NCBI GenBank assembly: GCA_029051965.1
Contig: JAIDJZ010000233.1
Coordinates: forward strand, 1 to 5,076
Length of the DNA: 5,076 nucleotides
Source: Paramuribaculum sp.
GTDB taxonomy: Bacteria > Bacteroidota > Bacteroidia > Bacteroidales > Muribaculaceae
Reading direction: 5' to 3'
Below, piece by piece: positions 1 through 5,076 of this stretch. Each line of letters begins with the position of its first letter. Within the stretch, counting starts at the first letter, position 1. The notes beneath the pieces were generated by a model. The model worked only from the letters and a program-made list of their open reading frames with translations. It was not told where the DNA came from and did no database searches. The position numbers and the translations under genes are program-made.

Positions 1-996
1 GTACAAGTGACAATAAACCTCATTTCCTGATTTATCTAAAATTCTTATATAACTATCAATATACTCTATTTCATACGAATAAGGACTTACTTGAAACAGC
101 GGCACAAAACTATGATGTTTTGGCTTAAAGGGCACTATATAGTCGTATTTAAAAGGAATCCCATTATGCTTTATCTGTTCACCATTCATATTTAATTTTA
201 ACAGACCGGCCATCCCTTTATATGTTGCACAGGCTATTATCTCTTTATCATACGGATAATAAAAAGTCGACTTATCATCTTTAATCGGGCCAAAACCAGT
301 CAAACAATAATCTGGATTTTTCTTTAGGAAATTTGCCATTAACCTGATGGTCTGAGCCGTTATTATATCATCTCCATCAAGTACGACATAATCATCTGGA
401 ACGTGAACCAATAGAGAAATCGATTTGTCATAATTGCCCTTATCCAATTCCAATTTGGCAATATGAGTAATGGCATTAGCTTGTCCGTTTTCGGCGGCCA
501 GACCAATCCATAATTCAGATTCCGATTTTGTGAGTTTATCATTTAATGTAGCATATAGATACTGGGCAGTAGGTTCTCCGTACATTGCAGCCTGAAGCAT
601 GTAGCTGAGTCCTTTCTCTTTACACTCATATTCTTTTTCAAAATCAAAATCATCAATTTTTGGTCGCAATGACATGAAATCGCCAATCAATGCCCGCCCA
701 AGCGAGAGGCATGCGTTGACGCTACCCATGCGTGCTTTTGCTTCAGTATGCTCATGCCATTCATCTACCCATTCTTCGAACAAACCGTCATTTTTAAAAG
801 GCGACGCACTCGAACCTAATATTTGTGCATAATAATCAGCCGCGACGCCAAAGCTATCTATAGCGGCATAAACTCTAAGCGAATCTGCAAACGACTCTTC
901 GCCTTTCATTGCCCTTGAATACATCTCTTTGTAATCAGCAGCGGAAGTTCCTAAGGTTATCCCTGCCAAAAACAATAACAGAAAAAACTTCTTCAT
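1..996 (-). CDS. Exported protein with degenerate Sel1-like repeats and possible WG-repeat C-terminus (3' end outside window)
   Basis: An open frame of 332 codons starts at the ATG read from 994-996 and runs off the left edge without a stop, so the C-terminus is missing. Residues 1-19 form a clear Sec signal peptide (MKKFFLLLFLAGITLGTSA, then ADYK), so the protein should be exported to the periplasm or outer envelope. Around residues 86-200 there are degenerate Sel1/TPR-like helical pairs, for example SYMLQAAMYGEPTAQYLYA (131-149) and LWIGLAAENGQANAITHIAK (162-181), then LDKGNYDKSISLL. Residues 245-325 have WG-repeat-like pieces (GMAGLLKLNMNGEQI, FKYDYIVPF, YIRILDKSGNEVY), but the defining Trp-Gly pair is absent, so this assignment is weak. 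It lies 45 bases after the membrane-protein gene and is probably cotranscribed with it; AAAAGG 8 bases before the ATG is a weak ribosome-binding candidate. Composition is AT-rich. Function is unknown; a protein-binding scaffold is the family-based guess. Confidence 0.85.
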   Translation of the reverse strand, partial: MKKFFLLLFLAGITLGTSAADYKEMYSRAMKGEESFADSLRVYAAIDSFGVAADYYAQILGSSASPFKNDGLFEEWVDEWHEHTEAKARMGSVNACLSLGRALIGDFMSLRPKIDDFDFEKEYECKEKGLSYMLQAAMYGEPTAQYLYATLNDKLTKSESELWIGLAAENGQANAITHIAKLELDKGNYDKSISLLVHVPDDYVVLDGDDIITAQTIRLMANFLKKNPDYCLTGFGPIKDDKSTFYYPYDKEIIACATYKGMAGLLKLNMNGEQIKHNGIPFKYDYIVPFKPKHHSFVPLFQVSPYSYEIEYIDSYIRILDKSGNEVYCHLY

Positions 997-1041
997 AATA
1001 GTCTGCCTTTTATTAGTTAAGAAATTAGTTCATGATAATGA

Positions 1042-1821
1042 TTAATCCTGGCTGTCGGGATTCTCGCCTTTTGCAACGGAGTCCTTTCGATTGACTCCGC
1101 GAATGAGTTCAACGGGAGCTGACTGACGCAATTGCTCGCGCATTTGTCTCCTCTCGACCGCCTGCTTATTAATAAGTTCAATAGCAGCCGCACGCTTTTG
1201 CTTTTCCGAAGCTTTATAAGCTTTATAACCTCCGGAGCACAGTCCTATAAGAATAAACACGCCAATCCCTTTATACCACGGACTTCCCGATGACTTAGAT
1301 GAAACTTCAGCCTGCAAATAACTATCCCGTTCATTCAGCATTCGGATTTGCTCAGCCTTCCTAAAACCCTCTGAGGCGTCCTTTTCATCAACAGTTGTAT
1401 AACCGTCAAAAAAACTCTCTTCGTCGATATATGGCTGCCGCAGCTTGTCGATCAGAGGGTCGACCGAAGCATTCCTCCCACACAGAGTCAGCACAATCTC
1501 ACGGAGAACCGGTTGTCGGATTTTCCGCCCGGCATCCCACGACATTGGTTCGGCCGACTTCTGTTTCGTGGAAGCACAATAGATAATGGCTGCATAGTCG
1601 TTGTAGTTCCGATCACGGACATCCTCATCAAGCCCGCACTCCTCAATGCCAGAAAGATACAGTTTCCCATCATCTGACATATTCAGATCATGCCAGTCAA
1701 ACGCCGACAGACCTTTACCGGAATCATGACTCTGCAACACTATCCCAAACAGATCAATCAATCGTGCCGTCAGCTCGTTATCAGGCAAAGCAGCCAGCTC
1801 TTTTATTTGTTTAAAGTCCAT
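1042..1821 (-). CDS. Single-pass membrane protein, unrecognised; N-terminal half faintly protein-kinase C-lobe-like
   Basis: This 259-residue protein belongs to no family I can name with confidence. It has no signal peptide. Residues 1-180 are soluble, 184-200 form one hydrophobic segment (GIGVFILIGLCSGGYKA), 201-233 are a strongly charged Lys/Arg/Glu/Gln helix likely to be a coiled coil, and 234-259 are a polar tail. In the soluble part, FDWHDLNMSDDGKLYLSGI (41-59) and NDYAAIIYC (74-82), then DAGRKIRQPVLREIVLTL (96-113) and DPLIDKLRQP (121-130), occur in the order of kinase subdomains VIb, VII, IX and the last C-lobe helices. The DFG aspartate and the entire ATP-binding N-lobe are missing, so at most it would be an inactive remnant. 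Both sides of the membrane segment are basic, leaving topology unclear. It begins 12 bases after the upstream Sel1 gene, without an obvious Shine-Dalgarno, and is flanked by two exported Sel1-like proteins. A role as membrane anchor for them is inference. Confidence 0.8.
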   Translation of the reverse strand: MDFKQIKELAALPDNELTARLIDLFGIVLQSHDSGKGLSAFDWHDLNMSDDGKLYLSGIEECGLDEDVRDRNYNDYAAIIYCASTKQKSAEPMSWDAGRKIRQPVLREIVLTLCGRNASVDPLIDKLRQPYIDEESFFDGYTTVDEKDASEGFRKAEQIRMLNERDSYLQAEVSSKSSGSPWYKGIGVFILIGLCSGGYKAYKASEKQKRAAAIELINKQAVERRQMREQLRQSAPVELIRGVNRKDSVAKGENPDSQD

Positions 1822-1833
1822 ATCAATCGATTT

Positions 1834-3081
1834 TTATTCGTTTACGCTATTAGATATTACTGTCTCGTCCACTTCAAATGGTTCACCGAGAGATTTCATA
1901 AGAGCCACGCAGTCTGGTTCGCCAAGTTCCGCTGCCTCCTTTAGATATTTAACCGCTAACTGATAATCGTATAATTCCTTGCCTCCTTTTAGGTAAATCA
2001 TACCCAATAATTTTGCAGTTGTTGCCAAAGTATAGTATTCATCAGCATTATCATGGGCAAATTTCGCCCACTTAAGAGCCTTGACTGAGTTTATTTCTGT
2101 AAAGTATTCGGAAATTCTGCATGCATGAAAAGGACTAACATTCTCCATTCCAACCGACTCTAGTATTTCAATGGCTTGAGTTTTATCCTCTGAAACCCCA
2201 AGACCATCAAATAATAAGAGTGCATATGCTACTTTAGCAGGTAGATATTCTTTTTCAACAGCTAATTTATACCACTTTGCCGCCTCTTCATATGATACTT
2301 CCACCGGTATATCTCCCCATTGATGTATATAGCCAACTTTATACGAACCTCTGGCATCGCCTTTTTCTGCAGATGCCATATAATATTTTAATGCTGTTTC
2401 ATGATTCATGTCTACGTCTTTTCCATGTTCATAGAACAACCCGACATTGCATAGTGCAATGCGGTTTCCCTTATCGGCAGCTATTCGGTAAAGCTCTAGA
2501 GCTTTCGCGTCATTTTGTTCCACTCCAAATCCATTTTCATACATAAAGCCCATATCAAGATAGCCACCAGAATAATTGGCAGCAGCGGCCAAATTGAATA
2601 GTTGATATGCTTTTGGATAATCCTGTTTATCCAAGTATAGTAATCCGAGAACATCGTATCCGCGACCTAATTTTCTTTCAGAGGCCTTTTTTAGATACTG
2701 TATCCCTTTTGTGCTATTTTTTTCAACGCCCCACCCATTTATATACATTTTTCCTAAATCGACCAACGCCTCATCAACTCCATGATTAATAGCTTTTTCA
2801 AACAAAGGCACAGCTTTTGACATGTCTTCTGTGGTGCCGATACCTGACAAATAACAGCGGCCAAGAATATAATACGCCATCGGATCGTTTTTTTCTGAAT
2901 TGTGGAGTGACCACCAATAAGCCTCGCCTCCATGACCATTGTTGATGTAGTTAAACAGAGAGTCTACATCTATTTGATTTCTATAAAATTGACGAGCGAC
3001 ATCTTCTATTGTTGTTACTCCACGTGCTGCTAATGAACAAAACGCAATCAACAATATTGCACACAGTTTTCCTGTATTCAT
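1834..3081 (-). CDS. Exported Sel1-repeat protein
   Basis: This 415-residue protein has an N-terminal signal peptide (residues 1 to about 19, hydrophobic core AILLIAFCSLAA). The Cys at 15 follows Phe, so it does not make a good lipobox and cleavage by signal peptidase I is more likely. About eight Sel1-like repeats of 32-39 residues follow: roughly 68-103, 104-139, 140-171, 172-207, 209-245, 246-281, 282-317 and, after an irregular stretch, 352-390. Diagnostic pieces are LGRCYLSGIGTTEDMSKA, LGKMYINGWGVEKNSTKG, MGFMYENGFGVEQNDAKA and LALLL-type variants such as YALLLFDGLGVSEDKTQA. Sel1 repeats are alpha/alpha solenoids that usually act as protein-interaction scaffolds; no catalytic domain is present. 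The tail (400-415) is acidic and polar. The start lies 10 bases after the pepT stop and the stop lies 12 bases before the next gene, which indicates cotranscription. Composition is much more AT-rich than pepT. The repeat family is certain; the binding partner and biological role are unknown. Confidence 0.95.
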   Translation of the reverse strand: MNTGKLCAILLIAFCSLAARGVTTIEDVARQFYRNQIDVDSLFNYINNGHGGEAYWWSLHNSEKNDPMAYYILGRCYLSGIGTTEDMSKAVPLFEKAINHGVDEALVDLGKMYINGWGVEKNSTKGIQYLKKASERKLGRGYDVLGLLYLDKQDYPKAYQLFNLAAAANYSGGYLDMGFMYENGFGVEQNDAKALELYRIAADKGNRIALCNVGLFYEHGKDVDMNHETALKYYMASAEKGDARGSYKVGYIHQWGDIPVEVSYEEAAKWYKLAVEKEYLPAKVAYALLLFDGLGVSEDKTQAIEILESVGMENVSPFHACRISEYFTEINSVKALKWAKFAHDNADEYYTLATTAKLLGMIYLKGGKELYDYQLAVKYLKEAAELGEPDCVALMKSLGEPFEVDETVISNSVNE

Positions 3082-3091
3082 ACCAAAACAG

Positions 3092-4321
3092 TTATTTGAG
3101 GATTGCTACTGATTTGATTACTTCGAGCATGAGGCGGTAGGCGTCTTCCATTTCGGCGAGATCGGCATACTCGCGGGTGGAGTGGATGGCATGCTGACCG
3201 GTGAACACACACATTCCACCCTTAAGCCCCTTGGCGGCAAACATCGAGGCCGTAGTCCCGCCACGTTCGTCGGCAAAGATGACGTTCTTGCCGATTTTTG
3301 CCGCAGCGTTCTCCACGAGCGATTGCGCCTGCGGGTGGATCGTATAGGCCACGTTTTCGTATTGCAGATCATCGTAGACAATTTCAACCTTGACATTAGG
3401 GAACTTGCGTTCGACATCGGCGATCGCTCCGGAGAGCATCCGGTCAAAAAGATCGCCTTCCGACTTGTCAAAATAGCGCACGCGGGTCTGAACCGTTGCG
3501 TTTGCGCCCTCTTTTTCAAGACTCCAGGGGTGAATGTAGCCCTGTGTGCCTTCAGAGTTTTCCGGACGGCTTTCGACGGGAAAATATGAAATGAATGCTG
3601 CGGCAGCCGCTGTCGCATCGCCAAGTTTCTGAGCTTTGGCGTCGCCGGGATGGGCGTCGCGTCCGATGAATCTCACGTTGAACCCACGGGCCGTGAAGTT
3701 GGATTTCGTGACAACATTCCCCTCCGGACCGTCAAGGTCGAAAAGGATGTCGGGCGAGAAGATTCCGGAGTCGATGGCGTCGGCGGCGCGACCCACATCT
3801 TCGTTGGGACAGAATGCAAACTGGAGTGGGCCATGCCTGAGCGACCTGTCGCTCAGAATGGTGCGTATGAGCTGAATGGCAATCGTGCAGCCACACTTGT
3901 CGTCGGCGCCCAGCAGCGTCGATCCGTCGGTGCGGACGATCGTATGGCCATTCAGAGTGTCGACGATCGGTCGGATATTGCCTCCGACGGCTTCCGGCGT
4001 GACATCAAGATGACAGCTGACGCCCATTGTCGGACACGCTGTCTTGATGTTGGATGGAATCGTTACATACAGGTAATTGGCATCTGAAAGCTCCACCCTG
4101 ACCCCAGTGGCTCTGGATCGGGCCACGGCGTCCTCGACATCGGCCTTCAAAGCCAATGCCATATTGCGCTGCCCCTGGGTGCAGACACTGTCGTAGTCTG
4201 ACTGGCTGTCGATTGAAGCATACCTGACAAAGGTTTCAAGCATTGCTTTTTGAGTGGAATTCTGTGCGGAGGCTACAAATACCGCAAAAACTGCAAACAC
4301 GAAGAGATAATGATGTTTCAT
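3092..4321 (-). CDS. pepT: Peptidase T-like M20 metallopeptidase with signal peptide
   Basis: The 409-residue product matches peptidase T (M20B), which releases N-terminal residues from tripeptides using two zinc ions. Visible motifs, aligned from memory to the enterobacterial enzyme, are HLD (H104, D106), LLGADDKCG with D140 as bridging ligand, PNEDVGR (E174 general base, D175 ligand), the LDG aspartate D197, DAHPGDAK in the lid domain (222-229), RGGTTA (353-358) and AIHSTREY with H380 as last ligand. Three differences stand out. Residues 1-19 (MKHHYLFVFAVFAVFVASA) form a clear signal peptide, whereas typical PepT is cytosolic. The second Glu of the usual EE pair is Asp. A segment of about 25 residues between the HLD and GADD motifs is absent, and RGGTD reads RGGTT. 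It is therefore a divergent, exported relative, possibly with altered substrate range; the symbol marks the family only. It is the first gene of the minus-strand operon, 10 bases ahead of the Sel1 gene, and is GC-rich. The 5' leader contains a terminator-like RNA structure. Confidence 0.9.
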   Translation of the reverse strand: MKHHYLFVFAVFAVFVASAQNSTQKAMLETFVRYASIDSQSDYDSVCTQGQRNMALALKADVEDAVARSRATGVRVELSDANYLYVTIPSNIKTACPTMGVSCHLDVTPEAVGGNIRPIVDTLNGHTIVRTDGSTLLGADDKCGCTIAIQLIRTILSDRSLRHGPLQFAFCPNEDVGRAADAIDSGIFSPDILFDLDGPEGNVVTKSNFTARGFNVRFIGRDAHPGDAKAQKLGDATAAAAAFISYFPVESRPENSEGTQGYIHPWSLEKEGANATVQTRVRYFDKSEGDLFDRMLSGAIADVERKFPNVKVEIVYDDLQYENVAYTIHPQAQSLVENAAAKIGKNVIFADERGGTTASMFAAKGLKGGMCVFTGQHAIHSTREYADLAEMEDAYRLMLEVIKSVAILK

Positions 4322-4373
4322 GGTCTACATCCGATGCCGCCGGACTCTCCTCATTGGCTCTAAAATAATCCCC

Positions 4374-4467
4374 AAAAAAAGCGTGAGAGTCTGTACTTTG
4401 CTCGTCCCACTAACGGAGGCTCTGACATTGCCCATCTTGGTAGAACGAGCAACGAGAGGCCTCACGC
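4374..4467 (-). terminator. Rod hairpin followed by T7, probable intrinsic terminator
   Basis: The closing helix GCGTGAG (4467-4461) with CTCACGC (4387-4381) is followed at once by seven T (4380-4374) on the minus strand. The GC-rich helix directly abutting a T-run is the form of an intrinsic terminator, although the enclosed 73-nt interior is much larger than in a simple terminator. It lies between the putative promoter at 4529-4536 and the pepT start, so it would either end a separate small RNA or reduce read-through into pepT. Confidence 0.5.
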
Positions 4468-4523
4468 AAATATGTAACGAGCACGAGCGGATCAATGCTT
4501 TCTCTCGAAAGGCTCTGAACCGT
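4374..4523 (-). ncRNA. Candidate structured small RNA or terminating leader upstream of pepT
   Basis: If transcription starts about 6-7 bases after the TATATTTG box, the RNA begins near 4523 and ends in the T-run at 4380-4374, giving about 150 nt. Seen on the minus strand: a 5-bp hairpin CTTTC-GAGA-GAAAG with a GNRA tetraloop (4511-4498), then an 87-nt rod (4467-4381). The rod has a closing helix GCGTGAG/CTCACGC plus one G-U pair, a bubble of about 10 by 12 nt, an 11-bp helix (4450-4440 with 4410-4400, two G-U pairs), and an inner loop of about 29 nt that can form a short GGGC/GCCT helix. The G-U pairs become A-C mismatches on the other strand, which favours the minus strand. A rod with a central bubble recalls 6S RNA, and a Bacteroidota promoter plus terminator recalls the Bacteroidales-1 RNA motif, but I cannot match either by sequence. 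The alternative is a pepT attenuator, since pepT starts 53 bases after the T-run. Confidence 0.5.
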
Positions 4524-4528
4524 AGGCA

Positions 4529-4536
4529 CAAATATA
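4529..4536 (-). promoter_or_regulatory. Bacteroidota -7 promoter box (TATATTTG)
   Basis: On the minus strand this reads TATATTTG, a full match to the Bacteroidota -7 consensus TAnnTTTG. It is correctly placed to start the candidate small RNA or the pepT leader. I do not see a TTG at the usual distance of about 19-21 bases upstream (the nearest is 8 bases away), so support rests on the -7 box alone. A one-mismatch version (CATATTTG, 4474-4467) directly abuts the terminator stem and would start transcription inside it, so it is less likely. A further weak box TATTTTAG (4367-4360) lies between the T-run and pepT and could serve pepT alone. Confidence 0.5.
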
Positions 4537-4566
4537 CATATCCCCAAGCCGTCTACTGTTGCTACA

Positions 4567-4612
4567 TCCTTGACCAAGATAAAGAAACTGTCATATCTCC
4601 GTTAGTCAAGAA
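4567..4612 (-). other. Imperfect inverted repeat (RNA-like hairpin) upstream of the promoter box
   Basis: On the minus strand TTCTTGACTAA (4612-4602) pairs with TTGGTCAAGGA (4577-4567) over 11 positions with two G-U pairs. Inside this, GATA/TATC gives four more pairs around a 12-nt loop. The plus strand has C-A mismatches at the wobble positions, so a minus-strand transcript folds better. It lies 31 bases upstream of TATATTTG and is not part of the RNA predicted from that box. It could belong to a longer leader or be an operator-like palindrome. No function is assigned. Confidence 0.35.
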
Positions 4613-4794
4613 AGAGCGTTGGTATACGCTTTCTGTTATTATGTCTGCATCCCACCCGCGTTAACCCCATATCGGGCCTCCGCGTACGATATGCACTCGC
4701 AAAGCTACGAAATAATCTGCGACATCACGCAATATCGGCCAACAAATATTATGCAAAAAATTCTAAAAAAAAATCACGCTGTCCGCGCTCAGTC

Positions 4795-4802
4795 CAAATA
4801 TA
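4795..4802 (-). promoter_or_regulatory. Second TATATTTG box, uncertain promoter
   Basis: The minus strand reads TATATTTG, again a full match to the Bacteroidota -7 consensus. The nearest upstream TTG is about 12 bases away, which is shorter than the usual spacing. If active it would produce a transcript covering the hairpin at 4567-4612 and running toward pepT, giving a leader of about 470 bases. The surrounding sequence is AT-rich, so a chance match is quite possible. Confidence 0.25.
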
Positions 4803-4883
4803 TCCCGCACAGAACAATAACGCCGGGTGGTGAAACGTTAAAAAAAGCGGGAATCATCCCCTCAAACTGACAATCGCACTGAC

Positions 4884-5076
4884 ATGATTGAATATATCCG
4901 CGGCAAAATAGCCGAACTGACGCCCACATATGCCGTCATCGAGACGGGAGGAATCGGCTATATGGTCTGCATTACCCCTACCCCCGTAAACAACGGAGGA
5001 GGCTTGGGCGGAAAAAAACGTCTACTACCACGAGCGAAACCGGAAGCCGCCCCAGCGCGTTTGGGTTTGATTCGCG
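4884..5076 (+). CDS. ruvA: Holliday junction helicase subunit RuvA, N-terminal part, frame disrupted, 3' end outside window
   Basis: RuvA forms the tetramer that binds Holliday junctions and loads the RuvB motor for branch migration. From the ATG at 4884 the protein begins MIEYIRGKIAELTPTYAVIE and continues TGGIGYMVCIT, which fits the N-terminal OB-fold of Bacteroidota RuvA, including the conserved GxGY. Beyond about codon 40 the frame stays open to the window edge but no longer looks like RuvA. Expected downstream peptides occur in other frames: NVYYHERNR in frame +1 (5017-5043), QR in frame +1 (5053-5058), and FGFDS in frame +2 (5060-5074), with GAA GCC (5043-5048) back in frame 0. Several one- or two-base indels near the A7 run (5012-5018) and short G and C runs explain this. 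Errors near a contig end are more likely than a real pseudogene, because ruvA is a widely kept core gene. It is divergent from the pepT operon; no clear ribosome-binding site or promoter is seen. Confidence 0.75.
   Translation, partial: MIEYIRGKIAELTPTYAVIETGGIGYMVCITPTPVNNGGGLGGKKRLLPRAKPEAAPARLGLIR

Larger units (their letters stand above)
4322..4883. other. Divergent intergenic region with structured RNA signals and no protein gene
   Basis: This stretch separates the minus-strand pepT operon from the plus-strand ruvA gene. Plus-strand frames at 4320-4664 and 4619-4870 and a minus-strand frame at 4325-4531 are open, but they have no ribosome-binding site, no recognisable composition or motif, and overlap RNA-like inverted repeats, so I do not call them. 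The half near pepT (4374-4612) holds the promoter box, hairpins and terminator listed separately. The half near ruvA (4620-4883) is AT-rich in places, with A-runs at 4765-4773 and 4840-4846. I see no TAnnTTTG box on the plus strand that would drive ruvA. No tRNA, attachment site or insertion-sequence end was recognised. Confidence 0.7.

Noticed and set aside
3118..3624. Second minus-strand frame of 168 codons within pepT
   Set aside because: It is an out-of-frame shadow rich in Arg, Ser and Pro; the pepT frame has the metal-binding motifs through this region.
3650..4087. Plus-strand open frame of 145 codons inside pepT
   Set aside because: It is the antisense shadow of a GC-rich conserved peptidase gene whose catalytic motifs are on the other strand.
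4334..4348. GAGGAGAGTCCGGCG on the minus strand, resembling the GAGGAAAGTCCGGGC motif of RNase P RNA
   Set aside because: The similarity covers about 15 bases with mismatches, and none of the rest of RNase P RNA is present in the short space before pepT.
4381..4467. Possible small SRP (4.5S) RNA because of the rod shape and length
   Set aside because: The conserved apical GGAAGG-type loop and its flanking motif are absent on both strands.
4325..4531. Minus-strand open frame of 68 codons covering the RNA candidate
   Set aside because: It is very rich in Arg and Val, lacks a ribosome-binding site, and is open because of the structured RNA-like sequence rather than coding selection.
4320..4664. 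Plus-strand open frame of 114 codons in the intergenic region
   Set aside because: It starts on the pepT start codon region, has no ribosome-binding site, contains no recognisable domain, and is antisense to the inverted repeats and terminator that explain the stretch better.
4840..4860. Possible terminator on the minus strand (GGGA-TGAT-TCCC, then GC and T7)
   Set aside because: The helix has only four pairs and no minus-strand gene ends nearby, so an A-rich stretch before ruvA is a simpler explanation.
4619..4870. Plus-strand open frame of 83 codons just upstream of ruvA
   Set aside because: The product has no domain or signal, a random-looking composition, and no promoter or ribosome-binding site. 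Its closeness to ruvA (13 bases) is its only support.

Overview
The window looks like chromosomal DNA of a Bacteroidales bacterium. A Muribaculaceae-type member is my guess and is not proven. The reasons are the style of the PepT and RuvA proteins, start codons mostly without a Shine-Dalgarno sequence, and matches to the Bacteroidota -7 promoter box (TAnnTTTG) in the one large intergenic region.

Layout. Four genes on the minus strand fill positions 1 to 4321, with gaps of only 10, 12 and 45 bases, so they probably form one operon. In transcription order they are: (1) a peptidase T-like M20 metallopeptidase with an added signal peptide (3092-4321); (2) an exported protein built of Sel1-like repeats (1834-3081); (3) an unrecognised single-pass membrane protein whose N-terminal half faintly resembles a protein-kinase C-lobe (1042-1821); (4) a second exported protein with degenerate Sel1-like repeats and a possible WG-repeat C-terminus (996 down to the left edge, incomplete). 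Genes 2 and 4 are clearly more AT-rich than pepT, with gene 3 in between. The trio after pepT may therefore be an accessory module attached to a more conserved gene.

The 562-base region 4322-4883 separates this operon from a divergent gene on the plus strand. It shows no credible protein gene. Its pepT-proximal half is rich in RNA-like structure readable on the minus strand: a perfect TATATTTG box, a GNRA-capped hairpin, and an 87-nt rod with an 8-bp closing helix, a 10/12-nt internal bubble and an 11-bp upper helix, followed directly by seven T. It also carries several short repeats that could form competing pairings. This is either a small stand-alone RNA of about 150 nt or a terminating leader for the pepT operon. 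I consider it the best candidate for something undescribed here.

The right edge holds the start of ruvA (4884 onward). The first 30 or so residues read well. After that, RuvA-like peptides appear in all three frames within 60 bases, which looks more like indel errors at a contig end than a real gene.

How the genes might work together is inference only. Two exported repeat-scaffold proteins flank a membrane protein in one transcript with an exported peptidase, which would fit a small envelope-associated complex. No catalytic role can be assigned beyond the peptidase.
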